Assembly (NCBI GenBank): GCA_028554795.2
Contig: CM068825.1
Coordinates: 90,206,951-90,270,950 of the forward strand
Length of the DNA stretch: 64,000 nt
Origin: Sinohyriopsis cumingii
Lineage: Eukaryota > Mollusca > Bivalvia > Unionida > Unionidae
Reading direction: 5' to 3'
This document shows, one piece after another, positions 44,459 through 55,036 of this stretch; position 1 is the first letter of the stretch; each line of letters opens with the position of its first letter. A model generated the notes under the pieces. That model was not told the DNA's origin, did not search any database, and saw only the letters and a list, made by a program, of their open reading frames with translations. A program made the position numbers and the translations under genes.

Positions 44459-44744
44459 CCTTGACTTTGTCAAGGGAACCAGATAATATTTTTTAAGCTG
44501 ATCAAATTCAATGCAAAAATGTGCATAATTCAGAATTTAATCATTTAACTGTTCCTGCACTAACAAAAAAAATTCATCGTCGTATTCATCAAGAATTATA
44601 TTAAGAATACATTTGTCTGCCTTGACTTTGTCAAGGGTAGATAGTGTCAATATTTTTCTGACGACACTTTCAAGAATCTCTTTGTTGTATACGAAAACTC
44701 TCACGTGCTGATACGTTACATAATACACCTTGATTAAATCAAGG
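43812..44744. repeat. five dispersed 17-bp palindromes CCTTGAYTTTGTCAAGG
   Basis: Copies at 43812-43828, 43869-43885, 44459-44475, 44620-44636 and 44728-44744. Two are identical (CCTTGACTTTGTCAAGG); the others vary in the loop and inner arm. The fourth lies inside the 88-residue gene relic. None seen in the young element. Confidence 0.85.
44537..44728 (-). pseudogene. 88-residue protein family, third element
   Basis: YQHVRVFVYNKEILESVVRK, then LDEYDDEFFLLVQEQLND, matching 21013-21279. Relative to that protein there are about six extra residues in the middle, coinciding with a 17-bp palindrome. A stop follows QEQLND where the young copy continues. Confidence 0.65.
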
Positions 44745-44825
44745 AGTAGTTATTTGGAAAACGCCAACTTCGACTGAGAAATAAAATTCTCTACAAAAAT
44801 ATCTTTATGATCTTACATACAGATT

Positions 44826-46170
44826 TATATCCAAAACTTTATATCGCAAATCAAACAAGTGTCCAATTTGGTCAGTAAGTTTGAAATGTATCCTTGATAA
44901 TGGCGGAATCCGACATCGTAGATAAACCGATTGATGGGTTCATGTACAATTAACTATCCAGGAGGTACTTGAGGTGTAAAGTATATAAAATATATCCTTG
45001 TTGAGCCTGACTGGATTTTTTAACATCTATTTGATAATTTCAATCAATTGCATCACATACAAGACTGACTGCGAAGTTGATTTTATATTTACAGTTCCTT
45101 GTGAAATATTACGAAATATGAAACATGACAGCTACCGTATGGATCATTATTATGTTTGAGAATAGCTGCTGGATGGGCTGTTTTTCTCTATGCGTCAATG
45201 ACTTTGGGAAAATATTCATCGACAAGATCGTTGACTGATTTTTTTAGTTAGTCGGCATTAAATCCTGGCAGTACAAATTTTGATAGATCTTCCTCGGTTA
45301 TTTTGTAATCATCGAGAAACAATGGTTGAAGGAGTGCTTTTCTATACTTATATAATTGTCCGAAAATTACAGATTCAATAATAACTAAATTGAGATGGTC
45401 ATGGTCTGATGCAACCTAATTTAGATGTTGTATCGTTTTAATGATTTATTGTTTGACGTTGTTATTGTAGCATTGTGTGACACTAGAAAATAAATTTGGT
45501 AGAGTCGTGGATATAGTTCGAGGTTCATTTTCAATTTTATTTGCACATGAATTAATGAACTCTTCATTAGGAATTTCAATAAAATCTTTAACAGTAAATA
45601 ATTTTTCTGGTGGGCTAAGAACTTCTTTTCCATTATCAATGCAATAATATGTATCATCAGATGGATATCCTTTTCGATATATTGGAATTTTTATAACTAT
45701 TTTTTATCTGTGACAAAGTCGACACATTTTGGCTCTTATGGTCCTTGATAAACAGGTGGCCATACTAATACTGTTTGGAATGACGATTGATATATATCTA
45801 CAACATAATCTAGAGAGTTTGTTTCTAGCAAGGCTAATAATGCTAGTTCGTGAACAGAAATAACAATTTTAGATAGATGTGATTCCGCTTTGGAATTCAT
45901 CGTTGATTTGTTCGAGTTGATAATTACCTGTGGGAATACCAACAACTTGCCAGACGGGAGTTCCAGCTGGTTTATTTTTATACAAAAATACCAGTGCATG
46001 AATTTGATCTAATATTTGGCCAATTATTATATACTTGTAATTGTGCTAGTACTATTTCTTTCGCTGGAATTGCAGTTGAAAAGTTGACACTGAACTCAGG
46101 ATTGTTCAAGCTTGTTGATATCATTGTTGTTTTTATCGAAGTTGTGTTAGCGAAGATCAGTTGCAGTCAC
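44826..46170 (-). pseudogene. penton-like structural protein, third element
   Basis: Relic of 21331-22751 with multiple stops. Recognisable are DYVVDIYQSSFQTVLVWP, DYKITEEDLSKF (helix joining the two domains, in one frame here) and NNDPYG. The upstream end is replaced by a (TTA)n expansion. Confidence 0.75.
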
Positions 46171-46187
46171 ACATTTGACGTTGACAT

Positions 46188-46257
46188 TATTATCTTTATT
46201 ATTATTTTTTTATCATTATCATTATTATTACTATTATTATTATTATTATTATTATTA

Positions 46258-46303
<46 letters not shown>

Positions 46304-46304
46304 C
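46188..46304. repeat. (TTA)n microsatellite in virion block
   Basis: About 110 bp of TTA/TCA trinucleotides between the penton-like and two-TM relics, at the place where these genes overlap in the young element. Confidence 0.95.
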
Positions 46305-46331
46305 TAAATAGGACGTAGATTCTGATATAGT

Positions 46332-46735
46332 CTACAGAGGTACATTTTTTATACGTTCGTTGTAAATCTTAATCATTTCTGTGAACTCACTATCTGACAT
46401 TATGCCATCGCTATGACCTGATGATATTAACGAAAATAATTTAGAGTATGCTAAAGTCGTTGTATGCAACTTTATTGTATACTCATGCAAGTTTGTATTT
46501 GTATATGTATATATATTTTTAGCGATGATGTTAAGAATACCAGCAATTGTTGTTGCAGCTGAAACACCAAGGGGTATACGTGTTGGTGATGGCATTGTTA
46601 TTGTTGATAACAATACATCGGTTCCAGGGATAACAGCGGACACCGAATACACAATTATGTCAACGACAACTACACGTCGGCAATATTTTTTTAAACTTTG
46701 ACTGTACACTTATCTACGAAATGTGTCAGTTTGGT
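46332..46735 (-). pseudogene. two-transmembrane protein, third element
   Basis: Open for 125 residues: YCRRVVVVDIIVYSVSAVIP, GVSAATTIAGILNIIAKN, HSDGIMSDSEFTEMIKIYNE. Close match to 22720-23205, with the N-terminus broken by frameshift. Confidence 0.75.
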
Positions 46736-46814
46736 TTGCAGCTCTCATACTTATCAGAATCTGTTTTGTTTGCAAAATTTAGATCTGACAATTGTAAAAT
46801 CATATATTCTTTAC

Positions 46815-47430
46815 TAAGTAATCAGTTGAGGTGTTTCAGCGAGAAATTTCAGACATCACCAGTAAGACGCTGCTGTTAATTTTCAATCTGATGGTTCTAG
46901 CATAAACGTTTCGTCGTCAACTTTATTTAACACAATAGACACAGTTCCAGAAAAAGTATCAGTTCAGTGACGCCATAGATATATGGTAAATTTGCTAAAT
47001 TTTGCACCGCTGAACACGGACAGCCTATACACACCAATGACTTCCGCGGTATGTTTGATAGTGTTATTTTTCTGTAACCATGTTGATGATCTTGATGATA
47101 CTGAGTGTACCACGTTGATGATCTGCATGTGAGGAATTTAAATCAGGTTAATTTTTTAAGGATATCATGAATTCCGCTGATAAAATCATCTAGTATTTTT
47201 CTAATATCATCGATATTACTCTGTGCTATCGTGATTAGATCTGAAAATGATTTAGGCTCTCTGATAACACCTAATCGTTGATCAATCATTTCAATGTCTG
47301 ACATAGCTGTTTTAATATCATCGAGTTTTGTGTTAATTTCAGAGAGTTTTACGTCAACAAATAAACTTCTAAAGAAATCATATGCCATTTTACTGAGTTT
47401 TTGAAAATTTCTACGAAGATTTGAAAACAT
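46815..47430 (-). pseudogene. fibre protein, C-terminal part, third element
   Basis: From FSNLRRNFQKLSKMAYDFF (matching FGRFRRNFQKTDDAIDKFF in the young copy) through a helical segment to a beta-rich C-terminal region. The neck helix passes in frame through the place where the young copy is shifted. The tail-fibre-type repeat at the N-terminus is missing, cut off near 47440. Confidence 0.7.
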
Positions 47431-47463
47431 GTTTATATGAACGTCATACTCAGATCAACGCGT

Positions 47464-47832
47464 GTGTCATGTTTTCTCATTCCCAGTTCGTAAGTCGTGT
47501 GTAAACTAAGGTATTAATACAAGCCATGGTTGCTGTGTAAATATGACGCATGTTAGAGTTAATGATGCTAGAGTTAATCTCTTACGCAAGGTTATTGTGA
47601 CCAGAGAAAAGACCTGGCATCTTGAATTTGCACAGGCGTTAGATCGAGCGACTTCCCCCTTAGGTTTTACAACTTTGTCCTAGATCAGAGGAATCGCGAG
47701 GGAACGGAGCGTGTTCTAAATCCGTCTTCACATTGACAGACAGCAAGAAGGACATTGTTTGCTAAGTTTGATTGGATCGAATCAAAGAGACATCCAATTG
47801 GAATTGAGACGGAGGGTGTGACACCAATTTGA
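47464..47832 (+). mobile_element. LTR-like repeat, second copy
   Basis: Begins TGTGTCATGTTTTCTC and ends GGGTGTGACACCA, so TGTGTCA/TGACACC form short inverted ends with TG...CA, as in LTRs. Shares most of its length with 40656-40970. It coincides with the loss of the protease, pX-like and capsid genes of the third element. Confidence 0.5.
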
Positions 47833-49016
47833 TCAGAAAAATTATAACTTTTAACTAACAAGCAAAAATTTAGTTCTTCTGTGAAGTTTGCTGAGCAAAT
47901 ACGATTACTCCGAGAAAGCCACTCGGAATTTGGCGGGAAAACTTAGAGAGGAGATTCTAAGGAAAGACAATGCTTCGTAAAGTTCAATAAGTTATTTGCT
48001 CAATTTGCAGAATATTAAGGCATTGTAATTGTAATTATATGTAATATGTATATTTAATTACTAGGATCTTTTAGTACGTAGAATTACATTTGTAGTGTTT
48101 AAATGACATTCGTATTTGAGAAATTAGTTTGAGTATTATGTAGAGAATTATGTAGATTGTTAGCTTGTTGTGAGAATTAATGCTGTAATTTGCTAATAGA
48201 TTACTTCGTGGTAAACTGTGCATTTATTCATGTGATATGTTAAATTTTACATATGCTTGAACTGTGAATTTGGAAAATGGTTGAAGTGTGTAAGATTAGT
48301 TAATATGGATGTATGGATATATCAGAGCAGGATATTTGAATATTTGTGTACTTTGTATGAGTTGTAATGTAAAGAAATGCGCCTGATTGCTGAGATATTG
48401 TTTAGTAGAATGGAATTAGGAATATGTACTGAAGTGACGCAATTTATTGATGTATGTATGAGAAGTAATTGTTACCGTGCTTTTATTACGACGTTGTTTT
48501 ACCATACAAGAACGTATGAGTATTTCGATGTGAATGAATGCGTGACCGAAGAAATTCAATAGCCGTTATCTAATGATAGGCTGGATGTAGTGTGAGATGA
48601 GAGGGCTAAGGAAAATATTGTACAGTCCTTGTGTTTTCACAGGAAGCTTTTGGGGGGACAGAACTTCGGTTCAGTGTTTCCCGAGTCCCTAATAGGGGAG
48701 ACGGAAGTAAGACTAGCAGAGCAGTCGGAGTCGACAAGTCTAGTCGGTATAGACTCGAGGAGGAGGAGGAGGAAAAGAAGTCGAGGATGAAAAAGTGGAA
48801 AAGGAGGAGCAATATATAGAATTCGAGGAGTAGAAGGAATTTGGAGAAAGTCGGGCGGAAGGGGAGATGGAATTGGAGGAATAGGAGAGATTAATACACA
48901 GATGAGTAGAATACAAGGACAGGTGGAAAGCTATCTCATACTGCAAATCAGATGATGCAATAGTCTATCACAGGGTCGAGCGGAAGGAGAGTACTTGGGA
49001 AATTTTAATCATTTGA
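47833..49016. other. non-coding, unidentified insertion
   Basis: No convincing gene. Purine-rich at 48750-48960 (GAGGAGGAGGAGGA runs). It stands where the third element should hold protease, pX-like and capsid genes, so it replaces them; it may be the body of a decayed LTR element. Confidence 0.4.
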
Positions 49017-49215
49017 TTACTGAATTGTTATTAAATTGTTATTATTCCTTGATTGCTGAGAATGTTTTACTAGCAACATCACCAACTGCACCATAACCTC
49101 ATCACGAACAACGTCAATAGCTTTTATTGATAATTGTTTTGCAATCGGTATTGCTTTTGGGGTTAACCTTCTGAATAGACCCTGAACAACATCTCCAAGT
49201 CCATCTCCGTAGGTA
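49017..49215 (-). pseudogene. minor capsid protein fragment, third element
   Basis: TYGDGLGDVVQGLFRRLTPK, then SIKAIDVVRDEV, closely matching 26606-27041. Isolated from the rest of the third element by about 1.6 kb. The coiled-coil gene and right inverted repeat are not found beyond it. Confidence 0.8.
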
Positions 49216-49229
49216 AACTTATACGGAAC

Positions 49230-49355
49230 GATATACGGACAATGAGAATTTAATATGGGGAATATTGGGACTGTATACGAACAAGGGAAAGTGGGGTTGT
49301 TGTATAGGGACAAAAAGGAATGGAACAGGTGATGTGACATCACGGTACTTAACAT
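49230..49355 (+). repeat. dispersed repeat, inverted partner at 55635-55745
   Basis: GGGACTGTATACGAACAAGG and GTGGGGTTGTTGTATAGGGA appear in reverse complement at 55635-55745. It abuts the end of the third element. Confidence 0.8.
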
Positions 49356-49562
49356 TTCTCACATAGAATGCGTGGTTGTCTTAATTATCTTTGTCCTATA
49401 ATACCGCAAAAAATAACAACCAAAAATGGTGTCCTACGTTTGTTTTTTCTTTAGCATTCTTTCTTTCTCTCTCCAATGTAATGTTAAGTCTGTCTGCCCA
49501 TCTCTCAAAACACGCCAGACTAAAGCACTGCCCGTTCTACTGTCACCCAATGCAGTAACACG

Positions 49563-49589
49563 TGTGCGTGCGTGCGTGCGTGCGTGTGT

Positions 49590-49637
<48 letters not shown>
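49563..49637. repeat. (GT)n/(GCGT)n microsatellite
   Basis: GTGCGTGC-type units followed by GT dinucleotides. Confidence 0.95.
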
Positions 49638-51369
49638 GCTTTCGTTTACATACTTATTCTATGCTCATTTTTTCTCGGTTAACTTTTCATTGTCAGAATT
49701 GCTCAGTATTTTACGATACGGAACGCGCACGCAAGTTCATATTGCACTCATAAAGGAATTACTTTCTATTGTAAACAAAAAATGGACGCAGATGGCCAGA
49801 ACTTTTCTAAACAAATCATGTACACTCACATAGTAGCGGTTTACATTTTGGTTGATTACATTCGTTTCTGAACGAACTAAAGCACATGATCCAATGTTTC
49901 GGATTTAGGTGGGAGATGCAAGATTTCATAAAATTGCTAGATACCTACAAATAACATGCAAGTGACAAGACACAAACTGTCTTCTTTAGCTGTAATAAGA
50001 ATGGCAAAAATATGCTTAGTTTTACATCCTGAATTTCCTTTCTTAGTTCTGTAAATCTGAATTACATGAGCCATGTCATGGGTTCTCAAGCTTCATTACA
50101 CATTTCGAAATTGTACTGTAATTTCGACTATATTCCATGTGCAATTACAGCCTCCTTACTGCACTCAAAATGAAATAAACATTAAGTTCCATAGCGTATT
50201 TTTGATAATTTGCAATTGAAAGACTTTATATTTTCCCCACATTATGATTTAAAGTATTCAACGACAGAACAGAAACACTCTTGTAGATGTCAACACGCTT
50301 CACCCTCGCTAATTCAATCCGATGTATTTCATGTAGAATTTGCACAGACGAATCCAGTCCATAATCACGAAATTTCGTAGAATCGACAAAAATGCCAACA
50401 TTTATTCACTCCAGAACAAATGGAAAAGTTGTTGCAATACGTATTCATTCACAATATGAATCTAAATTCAATTTTAAGAAGACCAAAATGCAATTTTCTT
50501 TCAAACGTTAGGTCTAGCGCGCGACTAAGTTCAAATTTATCTGAGCGGAGTTATGTGCGCATTAATAATGTTGTTGTTGTGTAAAGATGAATCTGCACTT
50601 GTGTATTTAGTTTGGAATACGACAAACATTCAGCTACTTTGTTTCTTGTAGTGTATTTTGTTTATATAATGAAGCCTTAGGAAGAATAAGAAAAATGAGC
50701 CTGTAATAAAAAGGTTACTGCAGTAGTATGGGAAAATATGAACTCATTTTGTCCGATGGATATAATGCACTGGTCGTGCAGTATTCCGTCCGAAAAACTC
50801 GTTTATATTTTCCCATACAAATGCAGTAACATATAAATATTGTTTGTACAAAAATTTAAAATTACAAATAGAAACTATTGACGTAAACAATTTAATTTAA
50901 CCGTGCAGATCGCTAGCACAAACCTCTACCAACACATTTTGAAAAGTGTTGTGTGACAGGGATCGCCATTGTCGCTTGGTGTCTGCTTTCTCCTTCGAAA
51001 ATAAATCGTTTCGTCTTGATTATAAAAATTTAATTTGACTAAGTTTTACATACCATTTGAACTCTTTACATTTCACGTTGAAGGTGTAAGCCGTCTTTCT
51101 CAATTTTTTTAAGATTTTTTTTCTGCGTTTCTTTAGTGTGGTAATATTTTTTTATGGACCGACCAAATTTATTTTGGCGTGTATAAGGGCTCTTGGTTTT
51201 GTGGCGAAAGTGGAGAGCCTTGATTGAAGCTCACATATCGTCTTCGAAATCGCTGGCACGGGTTTGAGCTAACACTTCAGCTCTTGTGTGAGGCGACACG
51301 GAACGTCGCTGCCTCTTACTATCTCAATGAAATCGTTTCATCTTATTGCAAAATTTCATTTGACTAGGT

Positions 51370-51862
51370 TTCATGCGCAGCAGGTCCCTGTATATAGGGA
51401 GAGTGTCTTAGAGTCAGGGTATTTATTCAACTCTCAAGCGATCAAGAAGATGGAGGAGTCAGCACAGATCGACCTGCTGGTCAAAGAATTGCTAAGAGTC
51501 ATAAGAAAGTAAAATTCACAGGCGAAAGTGGGAACAAACTTACCCTTCTGTTCGTTGATTTGATGAGAGTCATAAGAAAGTGTATAAGTGCTGATGAAGT
51601 TTGCTATATCTGCAAGGTAAATGAATATTTGTCTCCAGAATACCTACTTCGTCCAAGAAAGAGAGACAAAAGTCAAGATACCTGTTACCGTTGTCAGCAG
51701 AAAGGACACTCGGCTACAGAGTGCCCTAAGAGAAAAGAGAAGAAACAGAAACAAGCGGAGAAAGCGGAGAGGGGTTAAGAAAAAGAAGAAGAACAAGAAC
51801 AAGAAGAAAAAGAATAAGAAGAAATTTGTGATGAGGAAGAAACTTATGCCAGTGAAAAGATG
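51370..51862 (+). pseudogene. retroelement gag-like fragment with CCHC zinc knuckle
   Basis: Plus-strand frame with DTCYRCQQKGHSATECPKRK (Cys-X2-Cys-X4-His-X4-Cys), typical of nucleocapsid domains of LTR and some non-LTR elements, followed by a Lys/Gln-rich tail that becomes an AAGAAG repeat. A related upstream frame repeats LLRVIRK/MMRVIRK. No protease or reverse transcriptase was seen nearby. A host CCHC protein is possible but less likely. Confidence 0.55.
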
Positions 51863-52319
51863 AAAATAGAAACATTGACAATTCGAGCCGATGCGTTGAC
51901 CCTGATGTGAAACTTCATATTAACTTCTAAACGAGAATAGACCAGAACGAAAACGTAAGTGTCTCTTGGTCTTGACATTTTATAATAAGGATGGTGTGTC
52001 TTGATTTTATTGACACTGCATGAATATGTGCTCTTTCACCTCTCTCTCTCTCTCTCTATCCCTCTGGGTAATTTTTTTAGTTAGAACTGAAATGGAAGGG
52101 AGGTTTTCCTTCACGCACGCTCTTTATGCATGCAAGTGGGTAAAAATAGTCAGTCTGTTCATAAATCATTTTGTTTCTTGATTTTTCCTAAAATCACACA
52201 CTGACGCCATAGAATAACGGGTTAAATGGGTTTTGGATTGTGTGGGGTGTGGGTATTTGGTAGAGTAGGTCATTGTAGGTGAGGGCCTATGTGCTTTCAA
52301 AAAAACACTTTCCTCTTCA

Positions 52320-53480
52320 CCATGTGTTGATAGTATAGAATATGTTATTTATTTACTCTATGTTGATCGTATATATATATTGAGTTATTTCTTCACTCTG
52401 TGTGGATAGTATATAATGGTTTTCTTCTTCCCTCTGTGTGATTAGTATATTATGGTTTTTTCTTCTTCCCACTTTATGGATATTGTATTGTAATAAATTT
52501 AGAGTATGCGCACTTAGTTATAGCGCCCCGTTTTAAGGAATTCTTAGATTTGTGTGATTACTTGTGCGATTATTGGAATTCGGCGCGATGGAAATATCCC
52601 ATGCCCGAAATAATGAGTTAATTATTAGGAGCAAACGTCACGTAGTGAAGTGTTAGTGTGTTTCCATGATGCCATGCTTCACTAGTAGTGAATTCCGACC
52701 AAAACCGAATGAATGTCCCTGAGTAAAATAGTCCATATTAAAATCTAGTGGTATACATTGGTAGCGTGACTGCAAGGACAGTACTTACGGTATTAAACCG
52801 GTAAATTTCACAAGGGAATAAAAAAGAAGGGACTTGGCAGACACCGTTTATGTCGCCATGTTGGCGAATATGGTGCAGTTATATGGGCGAAATGTGCCTG
52901 GAAAGCATACATTGACTGGCCTAAGGTGGCGGAGTTAAAATAGTTCCCATTGTTAGTGGGTACTCACATATTTTCTAAGAAGTGAACGGTCGGCGGTACG
53001 GAAACATGATGAAGGTAAAACATGCAGATGTGCGGTTGATATATATTTGGCAGTTTGTTTTATCTGTGGTCTTGCATTAATTAGAGGAAAATTTAGGTAT
53101 AGAATGGACACATCGGGCTTTCTAATTTACAACTGAAGTTGTATGGATGTCTTTTGGAAAGTCGGGGTAAACTTATGACTTCTAGCGAGAATCGCGCCAG
53201 GGTTTGACAACCGCTCGGTCAAGTAAATACCCGTGTGCATGTAACAGTATATTGGGTAATTTTTTCTTCTTCCCTATGTTTTGATAGCAGATATGGGCTT
53301 TTTTATGCTTCTCACCTCTGTGTGGATAGTAGACATGGGAGTTGTATTTTTCCTGTTCCATGTATAGATAGTATATTTGGAGTTTGTTTTCCCTCCCTTC
53401 TGTGTTGATAGTAGTTTTTTGTTTCCCTCTTCCCTCTGTGTGGATAGTATATTTTAGTTTTCTTTCCCTCTTCCCTCTGC
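52320..53480. repeat. two blocks of diverged CTTCCCTCTGTGTGGATAGT tandem repeats
   Basis: Units of about 50-60 bp at 52320-52500 and 53265-53480; between them is about 760 bp of unrelated non-coding DNA, which looks like an insertion into the array. Confidence 0.7.
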
Positions 53481-53489
53481 GTGTGTGTG

Positions 53490-53592
53490 TGCGTAAGCCT
53501 CGGATGCGGGAGGTCGTGGGTTCGATCACCGGCCGAGTCATACCAAAAACTTACAAGAATGTTTATATCCCTCGACCACTTGATAGCAATCG
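53490..53592 (+). mobile_element. SINE head fragment
   Basis: AAGCCTCGGATGCGGGAGGT then GGGTTCGATCACC (B box), GAGTCATACCAAAAACTTA as in the SINEs at 1765 and 60590. The V-type body is missing. Confidence 0.7.
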
Positions 53593-53703
53593 AGTTAAAA
53601 AAACAAATTTTGTAACTCTAATAATAACATCCTTGCAGTAATCATCATACGAACTTTTATTATAGCTAGCCTATTACTCAGTGCATTGTTGTAGATCTAA
53701 GCA

Positions 53704-53706
<3 letters not shown>

Positions 53707-53771
<65 letters not shown>
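53707..53771. repeat. (TA)n microsatellite
   Basis: About 65 bp of TA. Confidence 0.95.
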
Positions 53772-53774
<3 letters not shown>

Positions 53775-53817
53775 CTAGGCCTGCGTATAGGATATATAGA
53801 TTTTATGTTGTGGTTTG

Positions 53818-53934
53818 GACCGAGACAAGGAAATCCCAGTCATGGGGTTACATTATTTGTCTCCCCATGAAGCTTGCCCGAGTGGGGAGACATATAATGT
53901 AACCCCGCGACTGGGATTTCATTGTCTCGGTAAG
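53818..53934. repeat. fold-back element
   Basis: ACCGAGACAAGGAAATCCCA pairs with TGGGATTTCATTGTCTCGGT, and pairing continues inward through GGGGTTACATTAT/ATAATGTAACCCC and GTCTCCCCA/TGGGGAGAC around a small loop. Typical of a non-autonomous fold-back or MITE-type sequence. Confidence 0.85.
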
Positions 53935-54883
53935 AAAAAAAAAACGTAGATTATTTTTCTCACCCAATATTTTTCTTTAAAATAAAACGATTTATTCACT
54001 AGTGTTCACGTCCCAATGTTTACATGCGGCGCATGAATACAAATATGTTCATGAGGGCTGTGATGTGACCGTTGCTTCGGAAGTGCACAGTTTATAAGCG
54101 TGAGCAAAGAAAAATAACATCATAAAACGTCACAAAGTAATGAGGTATTATCACATTTAATATATGGATGTTATATGTAATTGACAATAAATAATTAATA
54201 TTTATTAGAAGAAACTATTTTATTTTCATCACTTCCAATTTTGAAAAGTTATATTGTAAATACTAAAACGATACTTGCTTCTCCGCTCTACTGTAGTTAT
54301 ACCTAGTACAAGCTGTAACGAAGAGTAACATCTTGCTTAAGATTATTCATGGGTAATTAGAGATGTGTCACTATCGTATATAACGCTTCTTTCTTTGGAG
54401 GAGGTGAAACTGTTTGTGATATACTTGTGTTGTCCTTAATATTGATTGTAAAATTACCCTGGTGTATAAAAGACCCTCCAGATACGAACCCTAGCAGATA
54501 ACCATGTGCGAAACTTTCAAGTTCACGGATTCTTTGACAATTTATTTTTCTGTCTTGGAAATATGGCAAGTGCTACTGTGAAATTTGCTTATGAATTAAT
54601 GTGTTGACGGATAAATGATTCCTTCTGGCTGTTAAGTGCATTATTTGCCATTAAATATTGTAAATATCTTCCTGATTCAACTGGGGCACAATGGATATGC
54701 TTAACAAAATTAGAATAAAGCATGTTTGACATAACACATTTCTGACCGCTACGAAGTTTTCCCAGTTGTTAAGGGAGTTGGGAGGCTATGAAATGTATAT
54801 GTCTATAATGTTTGCAAAGATCATTGTTTTCTGTCATAGTTCACTTCAAACAGCGTTGAGAATTGTATCCTATCTGTAGCACA

Positions 54884-55036
54884 GTCAATTTTCAGGTCAG
54901 CGTCATTAAATGTTGCTAACAATATATAAGGTAATTTGTTTCACACGATGTATTTAAAACTAGTTAGCTAGCTTTAGCTACATTTAATGACGCTGACCTG
55001 AACATGTACTGAGCTTGGCCTGCATATAGGTTAAAA
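54884..55036. repeat. fold-back/MITE-like inverted repeat
   Basis: TTCAGGTCAGCGTCATTAAA and its reverse complement TTTAATGACGCTGACCTGAA flank about 45 bp; outer CAGTCAATTTT pairs loosely with AAAATTGACC. A TATAGG-containing arm extends the right side. Confidence 0.8.

Noticed and set aside
47833-49016. Full LTR retrotransposon body
   Set aside because: No reverse transcriptase, protease or integrase motif and only one convincing LTR-like repeat beside it.
51288-51512. Host gene exon
   Set aside because: Short frame sharing a repeated motif with the neighbouring zinc-knuckle frame; no splice evidence and better explained as a retroelement remnant.
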